64,000 nt of DNA from Pseudomonas sp. B21-040 (GTDB taxonomy: Bacteria; Pseudomonadota; Gammaproteobacteria; Pseudomonadales; Pseudomonadaceae). Under the pieces are notes generated by a model, which saw only the letters and a program-made list of their open reading frames with translations, was not told the DNA's origin and made no database searches. Position 1 is the first letter of the stretch. Each line of letters opens with the position of its first letter. The position numbers were made by a program, and so were the translations under genes. Shown here one piece after another: positions 34,384-42,362 of this stretch. The stretch covers positions 2,287,501 through 2,351,500 of the forward strand of contig NZ_CP087176.1 in the NCBI RefSeq assembly GCF_024748695.1, given 5' to 3'.

Positions 34384-35895
34384 ATGATTTCCATGCCCGA
34401 AAACCTCCCCGATGATCCTGAATTGCTCAAGCAGATGCTTGCGAAGATGCAGTCCAGAGTCGGTTTCCTCGAAGAAGAAAATGCGCTGTTACGTCAGCGC
34501 CTGTTCGGACGCAAGTCCGAGCAAACGGCTGATCCGGCAACGCCGCAGTTGGCCCTGTTCAATGAGGCGGAAAGCGTCGTCGAACCCATTGATGAAGCCG
34601 CAGAAGAAGAGGCTGTTGCGCCGACCCAGCGGCGTGGCAACCGCAAGCCGCTGCCGGCCGATCTCCCCCGTATCGAAATCATCCACGAACTGCCCGAGCG
34701 TGAACTGACTTGTGCCTGCGGCTGCCGCAAACACGCCATCGGCGAGGAGGTCAGCGAGCAGCTTGAAATCGTGCCGATGCAAATCCGCGTGATCAAACAC
34801 GTCCGTAAGGTTTACGGTTGCCGTGCCTATGAAACGGCACCGGTCACTGCGGACAAGCCCGCTCAGTTGATTGAAAAAAGTATGGCCAGCCCAAGCGTGC
34901 TGGCGATGCTGCTGACCACCAAATACGTGGACGGTTTACCGCTTCACCGTTTCGAAAAAGTGCTGGGCCGCCATGGCATCGATATCCCGCGCCAGACCCT
35001 GGCCCGCTGGGTTATCCAGTGCGGCGAACACTTGCAGCCACTGCTGAATTTAATGCGCGACCAGTTGCTGGAAAGCCGAATCATCCACTGCGATGAAACC
35101 CGCGTGCAGGTGTTGAAAGAGCAGGATCGGGAACCCAGCAGCCAGTCCTGGATGTGGGTGCAAACCGGTGGCCCGCCCGACAAGCCAGTGATCCTTTTCG
35201 ACTACTCCACCAGCCGGGCGCAGGAGGTGCCGACGCGCCTGCTTGATGGCTATCGCGGATATGTGATGACCGATGATTACGCCGGTTACAACGCGCTGGG
35301 CGCGCAGGACGGGGTTGAACGTCTAGGTTGCTGGGCGCATGCACGGCGCAAATTCGTCGAAGCGCAAAAAGTGCAGCCCAAAGGCAAGACGGGACGTGCC
35401 GACATCGCGCTGAACCTGATCAACAAGCTTTATGGCATCGAACGCGATCTACAGGCCGGCAACGACGGCGAGCGTAAAACCGGTCGTCACGCGCACAGCC
35501 TGCCGGTGCTGGCTCAGTTGAAAAACTGGATGGAAAAGACACAGCCTCAGGTCACAGCTCAGAACGCCCTGGGCAAAGCCATCAGTTATCTGGCCAACAA
35601 CTGGAACAAACTTGCGCGGTATGTCGAGGAAGGCTACTTGCCGATCGACAACAACCCTGCCGAACGCGCCATCAGGCCCTTCGTGATCGGAAGGAAGAAC
35701 TGGTTGTTCAGCGACACGTCCAAAGGCGCGACGGCCAGTGCCCAACTTTACAGCCTGGTCGAGACAGCCAAAGCCAACGGCCAAGAGCCCTATGCGTGGC
35801 TGCGCCACGCACTTGAGCGCCTGCCGACGGCTTCTTCGGTTGAGGATTACGAAGCTTTACTGCCCTGGAACTGCTCGCCGGTATCGCGTAGTTAA
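34384..35895 (+). CDS. tnpC: IS66 TnpC transposase
   Basis: 503 residues. An N-terminal coiled coil ([28 protein letters not shown]), a zinc-binding CACGC segment near 117, and a DDE core with HCDETRVQV near 237, [10 protein letters not shown] near 303 and [18 protein letters not shown] near 425. It seems complete. Its last nine codons lie inside the first 404-base repeat unit. Confidence 0.95.
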   Translation: MISMPENLPDDPELLKQMLAKMQSRVGFLEEENALLRQRLFGRKSEQTADPATPQLALFNEAESVVEPIDEAAEEEAVAPTQRRGNRKPLPADLPRIEIIHELPERELTCACGCRKHAIGEEVSEQLEIVPMQIRVIKHVRKVYGCRAYETAPVTADKPAQLIEKSMASPSVLAMLLTTKYVDGLPLHRFEKVLGRHGIDIPRQTLARWVIQCGEHLQPLLNLMRDQLLESRIIHCDETRVQVLKEQDREPSSQSWMWVQTGGPPDKPVILFDYSTSRAQEVPTRLLDGYRGYVMTDDYAGYNALGAQDGVERLGCWAHARRKFVEAQKVQPKGKTGRADIALNLINKLYGIERDLQAGNDGERKTGRHAHSLPVLAQLKNWMEKTQPQVTAQNALGKAISYLANNWNKLARYVEEGYLPIDNNPAERAIRPFVIGRKNWLFSDTSKGATASAQLYSLVETAKANGQEPYAWLRHALERLPTASSVEDYEALLPWNCSPVSRS

Positions 35896-35964
35896 ACGCG
35901 CTATTTATCTTGATGGCTGGCGGGGTTTACGGTGAGCTTAAAGAGTACGAACGGAGCAACGATC

Positions 35965-36225
35965 ATGGAATACGACGATAAACTGATTGAAGAAGCCGTG
36001 CTTGCCCTGTTGGCAACCTTCAGCTTTGATAACGGCAATGCTTGGAAAGGGTTCGACTTCGAGACCATGAACCGATTACATGAACATGGTTTCATCAGTA
36101 ATCCGGTGAACAAGAACAAATCGATTTGGTTGACGGCTGAAGGGTTGGAGCGAGGTCGGCAGATAGCCGACCGGTTGTTTGGGGTAAGAACTCAAGTGGA
36201 GCATGTATCCGACTCGGATATCTGA
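35965..36225 (+). CDS. IS66 passenger protein, DUF6429-like (copy 1)
   Basis: 86 residues from the ATG at 35965 (CGGAGCAACGATC before it). Acidic start MEYDDKLIEEAVLALL, then NGNAWKGFDFETMNRLHEHGFI and NKNKSIWLTAEGLERGRQIADRLFG: a winged-helix-like shape. It resembles a family often found beside IS66 transposases (DUF6429, by memory). Function unknown. Confidence 0.75.
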   Translation: MEYDDKLIEEAVLALLATFSFDNGNAWKGFDFETMNRLHEHGFISNPVNKNKSIWLTAEGLERGRQIADRLFGVRTQVEHVSDSDI

Positions 36226-36368
36226 CTTCATACCGCGGACATACGGTAGGTGGGGTTTATGGATCGCATACGAACTGCTCGCCGGTATCGCGTAGTTAAA
36301 CGCGCTATTTATCTTGATGGCTAGCGGGGTTTACGGTGAGCTTAAAGAGTACGAACGGAGCAACGATA

Positions 36369-36629
36369 ATGGAATACGACGATAAACTGATTGAAGAAGC
36401 CGTGCTTGCCCTGTTGGCAACCTTCAGCTTTGATAACGGCAATGCTTGGAAAGGGTTCGACTTCGAGACCATGAACCGATTACATGAACATGGTTTCATC
36501 AGTAATCCGGTGAACAAGAACAAATCGATTTGGTTGACGGCTGAAGGGTTGGAGCGAGGTCGGCAGATAGCCGACCGGTTGTTTGGGGTAAGAACTCAAG
36601 TGGAGCATGTATCCGACTCGGATATCTGA
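36369..36629 (+). CDS. IS66 passenger protein, DUF6429-like (copy 2)
   Basis: 86 residues, identical in sequence to copy 1. It exists because the last 404 bases of the element are duplicated; the ribosome site is the same apart from one base before the ATG. Confidence 0.75.
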   Translation: MEYDDKLIEEAVLALLATFSFDNGNAWKGFDFETMNRLHEHGFISNPVNKNKSIWLTAEGLERGRQIADRLFGVRTQVEHVSDSDI

Positions 36630-37025
36630 CTTCATACCGCGGACATACGGTAGGTGGGGTTTATGGATCGCATACGGTATAAGCGAGGGATGGAGCGCCT
36701 CCAATGAAAATGCCGATTGGTTGTTCACAGCTTTTGTCGCCCCCAAACAAACTCCAGATGAGGCTTACGCCGTAAATAAGGCCGCCCAAGTTTCCCTTCT
36801 GGTTCGGGCGTCAGAGAATATGACGCCGCTCTTGCTGTCGCTCCAACTGGGTGATGCGACAGAGGCAGAAATCGCGCTGGCCAAACGTTGGCAAACGTAT
36901 TCTCGAGCGCTGCAAACGGTAGACTTGGCTAATGAGCTTCCCGCTTGGCCCGCTATACCTTCCTGATGTAAGTCCATAACCCTGCCCGTTCCGACCCGTG
37001 AAGGGTATTTGTTGGGATGTAATTA

Positions 37026-38489
37026 CTATTCGGGGGCTTTTTGGTCTTCGAAAATAATGCTATATCTCGATAATATAGAAGAATTTGTCGCCACTATTGA
37101 ATACGTAAGGACTATTGCGTACGCAACTGCTATCGCTAAATTCTTAATGGATAAAAGGTTGTTGATTCTAGGCATGCAAAATTTGAATGCAATTGCGCCG
37201 TAGCAAAGAACTTGGAGCGGAAGGAAGAATCGCGTCTCGATTGCTCCAGGAATTATTGCTGCCACTGGAATGATAAATACGAACGCCCAAAAAATTCTTG
37301 CTATAATTTCTGCGTTAGGTTTGGAGGGTTCGAAGGTCCTCTCTAAAATTCCCCGAACAAGAAAAAATAAACCGAGAAAGAATACTGAAAGGCTTATTGC
37401 GGAGCGAAGCTTTTTCTCATGCGACGGGGATGTTGTATAAACCTCGTGGTCGCGAACGTCGATACCGTTAATGAAGTGCTTTAAATATATCTTTGAAAAC
37501 TCAACAGGCTCTGACAATACCATGTCTAGATACCACGGCACTGTCGCCGTTATCTCGGTCATTCCATATTTCTTGAAAAAGGTTTCTCCTGCCGGGTCGA
37601 AATAATAGATGCCAGATACCGTCTCGCTTTTTTCATCGAGTAAAGTTTCATAGCGCTGTATCGTGATGCCCCATTTCAATTGAGTGGCAAAGAGAGAGGC
37701 ATCGCCAATTTTTGATATTACAAATGGCGAAGGATTGTCAAAGTGCTTCATGTTGATCAATACTTGAGGTGTGGAGCATGTTGCGGCGCCAGCAATGAAA
37801 GTAAGAGTTGCGAAGGTTCTGGTTGTTATAGAATTGGATCTAAATATTACTAATGGCACTGCAATAGTTAGTGCGGTCAGCGTAAATACATAAATTGATC
37901 GAGTATTGCACGCTCCGTAAGCAACCATTCCTGCAAGAAAAACCAACGGAAACACACCGTATGGGGATTTGTTATCCTTGGCACAAATCAAAAGGTAAAC
38001 ACTAATAAAAGTCAGCGTAAGAGCGGGGAGGTCGCTTAGAGGGTAAGATACGAGCCCCGGGAAAAATATGGCAACAAGTGATGGAACTATAAGTCGCCTA
38101 GGCAGCGTGTCTGCTCCACCAAAAATTTTTATAAACAAATTAGGGAAGATAATACAAAGACTGTAGCTGTACGCAACAGCTTGTAGAATTCTTAATGGTA
38201 GATATCCAAATTGCGGCATGATTTCGGATAGGTACTTTGCGGGTGAAAGCAAAAGCGGGAAAAAATACCCCCGAAGGTTTTGAGGGAATGAGAAGTCCCA
38301 AATGTACGAGCTTAGATACCAGTAGTCTTTCGCATCGCCTAGAAATATTTTTGCATTGATAGATTTTTGCGCTAAGTAAAATATAAATGTTGCCGCAATA
38401 AAAGCGATAATTTTCTGATTTTTGTTCGTGACTTTTTTTATTTGCGCGAGCCACGTTGCTTTAGTTGATCCCAAGGCCAGTGTTTCCAT
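37026..38489 (-). CDS. Polytopic membrane protein, candidate serotype-conversion glycosyltransferase
   Basis: 487 residues with about ten hydrophobic helices and one large soluble loop (around residues 270-365). It has no signature I can name. It resembles GtrC-like or PMT-type membrane glycosyltransferases that phages use to alter host O-antigen, with acidic residues in the first periplasmic loop (GDAKDYW near 52). The gene is clearly AT-richer than its neighbours, on the opposite strand to the phage late genes, and sits between tail and lysis genes, a moron position. Function is inference. Confidence 0.65.
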   Translation of the reverse strand: METLALGSTKATWLAQIKKVTNKNQKIIAFIAATFIFYLAQKSINAKIFLGDAKDYWYLSSYIWDFSFPQNLRGYFFPLLLSPAKYLSEIMPQFGYLPLRILQAVAYSYSLCIIFPNLFIKIFGGADTLPRRLIVPSLVAIFFPGLVSYPLSDLPALTLTFISVYLLICAKDNKSPYGVFPLVFLAGMVAYGACNTRSIYVFTLTALTIAVPLVIFRSNSITTRTFATLTFIAGAATCSTPQVLINMKHFDNPSPFVISKIGDASLFATQLKWGITIQRYETLLDEKSETVSGIYYFDPAGETFFKKYGMTEITATVPWYLDMVLSEPVEFSKIYLKHFINGIDVRDHEVYTTSPSHEKKLRSAISLSVFFLGLFFLVRGILERTFEPSKPNAEIIARIFWAFVFIIPVAAIIPGAIETRFFLPLQVLCYGAIAFKFCMPRINNLLSIKNLAIAVAYAIVLTYSIVATNSSILSRYSIIFEDQKAPE

Positions 38490-38593
38490 GCTATGCCTTT
38501 TACTCCTTCGCGATGATATTTCGTGTTGTTTTTATGCAGCCGTAAAATTCTACAGCATTCCGCATTAAATTTATTCGCCATCGAAACCCAAAA

Positions 38594-38618
38594 ACCCGCC
38601 AAGCGCGGGTATTTTTTT
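38594..38618 (+). terminator. Terminator before endolysin gene
   Basis: ACCCGC (38594-38599), 5-base loop, GCGGGT (38605-38610), A, then seven T. Separates the membrane-protein gene from the lysis genes. Confidence 0.78.
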
Positions 38619-38633
38619 GCCCGGAGAAAAGTC

Positions 38634-39059
38634 ATGGCCGTAACTGAAAAAGATCGCAACATCCTCGCCCGCACACTGTGGGGAGAGGCGCGCGGCGAAA
38701 GTTTGGCCGGCCAGATCGCCGTGGCCTGGACCATCCGCAACCGCGTGTTCGATGGAAAGACTAGTTCATGGTGGGGGGAGGGCTACGCCGGCGTGTGCCA
38801 GAAGCCGTATCAGTTCAGTTGCTGGAACAAGAACGACCCAAACTTCGCGTACCTCAGCGGCGCGAAGCCGATTCCGCTCCGTGAATTTACCCAGGCGCGG
38901 ATCGCTGCCGACCAGGTGATCGATGGCAAGGTTCCTGATCCCACTGGTGGCGCGACCCATTACTACGCTATCGCCATGAAGACACCGCCAGCCTGGGCGG
39001 CAAAGGCGAAACAGACCCTCAAACTGAATGGCCACGTCTTTTTCAAGGATGTGCCATGA
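38634..39059 (+). CDS. Phage endolysin, SleB/cell-wall hydrolase family
   Basis: 141 residues from the ATG at 38634, after CCGGAGAAAAGTC. The Hydrolase_2 (SleB) landmarks are LARTLWGEARGESLAGQIAVAWTIRNRV near residue 10, VCQKPYQFSCWN near 52 and GATHYYA near 110, including the catalytic Glu in GEARGE. It degrades peptidoglycan during lysis and has no signal peptide, so it needs the holin. Overlaps the next gene by 4 bases. Confidence 0.9.
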   Translation: MAVTEKDRNILARTLWGEARGESLAGQIAVAWTIRNRVFDGKTSSWWGEGYAGVCQKPYQFSCWNKNDPNFAYLSGAKPIPLREFTQARIAADQVIDGKVPDPTGGATHYYAIAMKTPPAWAAKAKQTLKLNGHVFFKDVP

Positions 39060-39373
39060 CCGCATTCAGCAGAGTGTCCCGCGTTCTGGCCACTACCGAG
39101 GAAGGAAGCCTTTGGTTTGAGTGCCCTGGCTGCGAGATGGTGCACCGGATCATGCACGGCGCCGGACCGGGTCCGCGCTGGGGATGGAACGGAAATCTGG
39201 AAAGCCCAACGTTTACCCCTTCGGTTCTGGTGCGCTATTCATGGTCCGACGGGGATAGGGTGTGTCACTCGTTCGTAACTGACGGCCGCATTCAGTTTCT
39301 TGGCGATTGCACCCACGCACTGGCCGGGCAGACCGTGGATCTGCCTGCTTGGGAGGACGAGCAATGCCAGTAA
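39056..39373 (+). CDS. DUF6527-like phage protein
   Basis: 105 residues. LWFECPGCEMVHRI near residue 20, WGWNGNLESPTFTPSVLVRYSW near 42 and CHSFVTDGRIQFLGDCTHALAG near 70 fit a small zinc-bound beta-protein family seen in phage lysis cassettes (DUF6527, by memory). Starts in the endolysin stop and overlaps Rz by 10 bases. Confidence 0.75.
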   Translation: MTAFSRVSRVLATTEEGSLWFECPGCEMVHRIMHGAGPGPRWGWNGNLESPTFTPSVLVRYSWSDGDRVCHSFVTDGRIQFLGDCTHALAGQTVDLPAWEDEQCQ

Positions 39374-39894
39374 CGATTCCGTGGAAATTGATCGGCGTGC
39401 TGGCGCTGGCGCTGGCTCTGGTCGCCGCCGGAAGCGCCTGGCGGATTCAGGATTGGCGCTATGGAAAGCAGCTCGCCGAACAGGCTGGGCTGCATCAAGT
39501 CGACCTGACCACCATCAGCAACGCGGCCGCCGCCCAGGTGCGTGCGGATCAAGACAAGCGGCTGGCGCTCGAGCAGCGGCTAGCGGCCAGCGATCAAACC
39601 CACCACAAGGAGCTGACAGATGCTCAAACTGATCAGGCGCGCTTGCGCGATCGCCTTGCCACTTCTGATTTGCGGTTGTCAGTCCTCCTTGACGCCACGG
39701 ATCCAGCCAGTGGCTGTTCAATGCCAGCCGGTACCGAAACCGTCGGCGTGGTTCATGGAGGAGCGCGCGCCCGACTTGACCCAGCGCATGCTCAACGAAT
39801 TGTCGCCATCACCGACGCCGGCGATCAGGGACTGATTGCGCTGAAGGCGTGCCAGGCATACGTCAGAGAGATTTCCGCTCCCGCTTTTCCATGA
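39364..39894 (+). CDS. Inner-membrane spanin (Rz-like)
   Basis: 176 residues: an N-terminal membrane anchor (LIGVLALALALVAAGSAW) then a long helical periplasmic coil, typical of i-spanin. It contains an out-of-frame gene for the outer-membrane partner. Rz and Rz1 join to fuse the membranes in the last lysis step. Its last 32 bases overlap the convergent gene at 39863. Confidence 0.84.
   Translation: MPVTIPWKLIGVLALALALVAAGSAWRIQDWRYGKQLAEQAGLHQVDLTTISNAAAAQVRADQDKRLALEQRLAASDQTHHKELTDAQTDQARLRDRLATSDLRLSVLLDATDPASGCSMPAGTETVGVVHGGARARLDPAHAQRIVAITDAGDQGLIALKACQAYVREISAPAFP
39620..39835 (+). CDS. Outer-membrane spanin lipoprotein (Rz1-like), nested in Rz
   Basis: 71 residues in the +1 frame wholly within Rz. 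Signal peptide with lipobox LLICGC (Cys19) followed by a proline-rich short chain (PVAVQCQPVPKP), the standard Rz1 look. Nested coding is the lambda Rz/Rz1 arrangement. The ATG has AAGGAGCTGACAG upstream. Confidence 0.87.
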   Translation: MLKLIRRACAIALPLLICGCQSSLTPRIQPVAVQCQPVPKPSAWFMEERAPDLTQRMLNELSPSPTPAIRD

Positions 39895-40207
39895 GCAACC
39901 TCTGGTTTTCTCTAAACAGGTGATCTCGCTGGTCGGCTATCAGCTGGAGGCTATAAGCCTTACTGGATAGTTCAGAATGCTCTTCTTTAAGGCGGTTCAA
40001 CTCAGCTCGTAGCTGATCCCGCTCCTGGGACACGTCGGCATGCATCTGCACCAAACCGAAGATGTCTTCGCGGGCTTTGCGCAATTGCAGGGTCAGTTCC
40101 TGCACCTCGTTTTCCGTCATGCGCAGGAAGTAGCGACAGGTTTCAAGTTCAGTCGGGCAGCCAAGCCAGTCGCTGGTGTCTTCGATTTCGAGGGGGTCCA
40201 CGGTCAT
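39863..40207 (-). CDS. SOS-boxed coiled-coil protein, unknown
   Basis: 114 residues, almost fully helical from about residue 25 on (EVQELTLQLRKAREDIF, then ERDQLRAELNRLKEEHSELSSK and LFRENQRLLMEKRE), with heptad-like leucines. No domain is recognised. AAGG precedes the ATG, and a perfect LexA-type box lies 12 bases further upstream, so it should be induced by DNA damage. It is convergent to, and overlaps, the spanin gene; strong expression would be antisense to the lysis genes. Confidence 0.72.
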   Translation of the reverse strand: MTVDPLEIEDTSDWLGCPTELETCRYFLRMTENEVQELTLQLRKAREDIFGLVQMHADVSQERDQLRAELNRLKEEHSELSSKAYSLQLIADQRDHLFRENQRLLMEKRERKSL

Positions 40208-40219
40208 GCCTTATCTATA

Positions 40220-40235
40220 CTGTTTGGATATACAG
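40220..40235 (-). promoter_or_regulatory. LexA box
   Basis: CTGTTTGGATATACAG, an exact CTGT-N8-ACAG match, 12 bases upstream of the coiled-coil gene start at 40207 on the minus strand. AT-rich centre as in Pseudomonas SOS boxes. Confidence 0.78.
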
Positions 40236-40547
40236 TAATCGATGCGCAAAACTCAGGCGAGTATGAAGCGACGATCAGTAGAGTTTTGGGTTGGTGTTCG
40301 GTCGGCAGGACGCCGTAGGTGGTATTTTCTGCGGGAAATTCTTCCCCAAAATGCAACCGTTTGGACCAGTGTTTATTGGGTTTTAAAGAGTCGCAAAAGG
40401 TGGTGATTTTTGTGGCTCATTTGTAGCTCAAGGCCTTGATTATAAAGGCTTTTGACGATTTCTATACGGCATCCCAGGCTTTGATACGGCGATTCAATCT
40501 CTACGATGGTGTTCGATAAAGTCCGGCCGTCAGTTGCAGGCGGCGCA
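40236..40547. other. 312-base region, no gene seen
   Basis: No frame with start signal or coding look on either strand. It lies between two minus-strand genes; the left part presumably holds the promoter for 39863-40207. Confidence 0.5.
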
Positions 40548-40829
40548 TCAATTAAATTTTAAAGCAAAAAGATAATTTGCAACGTTTGCTCCACGCTGCG
40601 CGAACTCTTCGACATCGTTTTCGAATGCCTCTACTTCACTTAAGCCGCACTCATCCAGGCAGAGTATGATTGCCTGACGAAAGTGGTCAGTGCTGATACG
40701 CACGCCAAGTTCTTCAAATGCGGCTTTCAATGCGAAATAGAAGCGCTGGTTATCGAAAAAACGACCGGTATGCCATGTGTCCTCGCGGAGCCAAGGTTTC
40801 AGCAGGATTTTGAGTTTTTCAATTTCCAT
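40548..40829 (-). CDS. Hypothetical protein
   Basis: 93 residues from the ATG at 40829, preceded by GGGGTGGTTAT; the frame opens earlier, but that part covers an operator-like palindrome. It has aromatic-rich DTWHTGRFFDNQRFYFALKAAFEELG and is acidic toward the end (EVEAFENDVEEFAQ). No family recognised. It is the last gene before att copy 3, a position that often holds accessory cargo. Confidence 0.58.
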   Translation of the reverse strand: MEIEKLKILLKPWLREDTWHTGRFFDNQRFYFALKAAFEELGVRISTDHFRQAIILCLDECGLSEVEAFENDVEEFAQRGANVANYLFALKFN

Positions 40830-40846
40830 ATAACCACCCCAAAAAT

Positions 40847-40864
40847 ATCTGACGTCCGTCAGAT
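40847..40864. promoter_or_regulatory. Operator-like dyad
   Basis: ATCTGACG, two bases, CGTCAGAT: perfect 8-base arms, 17 bases upstream of the start at 40829. A regulator binding here would control that gene. Confidence 0.5.
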
Positions 40865-41181
40865 GTCCGTACCCTATTTTCAACCTCAGATCGAGTAAAG
40901 CAGGTGAAACCGGATATTTCCAACGTAAGGATGCGCCCGGTTTCTGTGGCCCTGAGTGCTGGTGTTACCCCTTCGGAATCTCGGTGTAATTCTGCTCTGG
41001 TGCGGTGACACACGGGCGTCATGTCGGTCCGTTGCGACAGCCGCCTGCGGTGAGAGGCTACTACTGTAGGAATATACAACGCTAAGTTATTGATTTTTAT
41101 AGGGTGCTGTCGCGGTTTTGCACCCGCCTTAAGACACCTATTTTTCTTTATAGATCATATGCTTGCATGGGTTTAGGGGTC

Positions 41182-41263
41182 ACCTTGACATGGTGGGGGT
41201 CGTTGGTTCGAGTCCAATCGCGCCTACCAAACAAAATCCGCTCTGCTGGGCGGTCTAGAAGGG
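41182..41263 (+). other. att copy 3 (tRNA-Val 3' fragment)
   Basis: The first 78 bases match copies 1 and 2 exactly, then one change (A at 41260). Right junction of element B. Similarity to copy 1 continues to 41295. Confidence 0.92.
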
Positions 41264-41288
41264 CTCACCGAAAGGTGGGCCCTTTTTT
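41261..41288 (+). terminator. Terminator after att copy 3
   Basis: GGGCTCACC, GAAA loop, GGTGGGCCC, then six T; same sequence as the terminator after the intact tRNA. Confidence 0.82.
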
Positions 41289-41341
41289 GTTGTCTGTGTT
41301 TGGGCAAGCTGTGGGAATATTTTGGGCAAACGACCACCGCG

Positions 41342-41700
41342 CTACACCTTCAGGTCGGCTTTGACCTTCATATAAGCCACCGCATCATCGCCGTGCCCTG
41401 CCTGGTAGTGCTCGGTCATCTTTACGTCAGCGTGCCCCATCTAGCCCTGAATGTATTCCTGCTCGAAACCCTGCTGTACGTACAGCCTGGCGCCGAGTGC
41501 GCGTATCTCGTGAAAGGTGGGGCGCTCACCGGTCGGCACGTTCTGGTAGGCCTTCGAATCGTCCTGCGCCTGGGCGAAGACTTGGTCAGCCATTCCTTTT
41601 TGAAACGCTCCAGGCGGCCGCTGAACTTCGGTGCGGCGTCACCGGTGAGCATCGCCAGCAACGCCCCGTCGTCAGTCAGTAGCGGAAGCAGCTTGGCGTT
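41342..41700 (-). pseudogene. Degenerate integrase C-terminus (third element relic)
   Basis: From the TAG at 41342-41344 (minus strand) the frame reads back VKADLKV, then MGHADVKMTEHYQAGHGDD, with an in-frame stop just before it, and upstream ERPTFHEIRALGARLYVQQG. That is the HExR...GH..Y end of a tyrosine integrase related to the relic at 22810. Further upstream (about 41560-41690) the frame reads FSGRLERFKKEW, which I cannot place. A premature stop and truncation make it inactive. Confidence 0.78.
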
Positions 41701-42097
41701 GGCAGCGTTGGCTACCTATTTCCGCGCAAGCAAGTCCGCTGCTGGAGAGCGATTGCAAATGCCAGTTCGGCCTTTGTTGCTCACCCTTCTGCTCTAATCG
41801 CTGAAGGCGAGGTGCAGGCCGGCGACGGGTCGGGTGGCGCAGGTGGCAGACGGGCGCGCAATGATCGAAGAGTCTTGGACTGGACGATACCCACGCGACA
41901 GGAGGCTGGTCGATCTGCCGCTGCTGGAATGCGGGTAGGCACATCTCCCAAAACAGCAGTGCCGGACCAGCGCTTGGAATTGTGCGCATTCTAATTTCAT
42001 TCGACGAGTGGGTTGTTGGTAAGGGGCTTTCAGCGGCGCAAATTATTCGTGATTCGGGCGTAAGATAGCAGTGCTACCTCACCAAAAGGAGCCGCAT
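41701..42097. other. 397-base region without a gene
   Basis: Degenerate sequence after the integrase relic; short frames have no start signals. Presumably scar between the element stack and the chromosome. Confidence 0.45.
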
Positions 42098-42292
42098 ATG
42101 ATCGCCGACGAAATGAAAAGGCAGGCATTTGAAGGCAGGGCTGTTTGGGATCAGTACTTCTGCGCTGCGTTGATTGCCGAAAGCAACCTGACGGCCCCGG
42201 TCGTAGGAGGGGCTACTCATGAGGACAGGCAGAACCTGTTGATTGAAAGGGCTAAGGCTCTCGCCGACAAGATGATGGACAACAGAAAATAA
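42098..42292 (+). CDS. Small conserved hypothetical protein
   Basis: 64 residues from the ATG at 42098, with AAAAGGAGCCGCAT before it, and a good terminator after it. Mixed charged helices, no signal or membrane segment. Not recognised. Confidence 0.65.
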   Translation: MIADEMKRQAFEGRAVWDQYFCAALIAESNLTAPVVGGATHEDRQNLLIERAKALADKMMDNRK

Positions 42293-42295
42293 CTT

Positions 42296-42319
42296 GAGCC
42301 CAGCCTTTGCGCTGGGCTC
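42296..42319 (+). terminator. Terminator
   Basis: GAGCCCAGC (42296-42304), 6-base loop, GCTGGGCTC (42311-42319), followed by a short T-rich stretch. Follows the small gene. Confidence 0.78.
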
Positions 42320-42362
42320 CTTGTTTCTGGCTATCTCAACGACAGGCGATGGGTATTCTGAG

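Larger units (their letters stand above)
33922..36675 (+). mobile_element. IS66-family element with duplicated right end
   Basis: Left end begins GTAAGCGCTCCATGAACCCC; the right end, read in reverse, begins GTATGCGATCCATAAACCCC. An 8-base direct repeat GGTATAAG flanks it (33914-33921, 36676-36683), which is the IS66 target length. It carries tnpB, tnpC and a passenger gene; there is no room for tnpA. The last 404 bases occur twice in tandem, giving two passenger copies and two right ends. Confidence 0.92.
35868..36675 (+). repeat. 404-base tandem duplication at the IS66 right end
   Basis: Unit 1 is 35868-36271 and unit 2 is 36272-36675, differing at two positions seen (G/A in GGCTGGCGGG vs GGCTAGCGGG; C/A just before the passenger ATG). 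Each unit has the end of tnpC, the passenger gene and a terminal inverted repeat. Confidence 0.95.
33791..36966 (+). pseudogene. Tail fibre assembly gene split by the IS66-type element
   Basis: Parts are 33791-33921 and 36684-36966. Joining them, with one copy of the 8-base duplication GGTATAAG, gives 137 codons without a stop. The joined protein starts MKKFARIQGVLVVELI and reads DVSDVEGISEGWSASNENADW across the joint before a helical end. This is the size and place of tail-fibre assembly (chaperone) proteins. The present allele makes only a 44-residue stub. Confidence 0.83.
22643..41259. mobile_element. Element B: degenerate prophage in tRNA-Val
   Basis: Runs from att copy 2 to att copy 3, about 18.6 kb. 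It contains regulation, replication, lysis and Mu-like baseplate and tail-fibre genes in phage order. Portal, capsid, tail tube and sheath, and tape-measure genes are absent, terminase is only a fragment, and the end-proximal integrase is reduced to its C-terminus. It cannot make particles by itself. An IS66-type element is inserted at 33922. Confidence 0.9.

Noticed and set aside
41064..41079. Third LexA box (CTGTAGGAATATACAA)
   Set aside because: One mismatch in the invariant ACAG half and over 230 bases from the nearest start.
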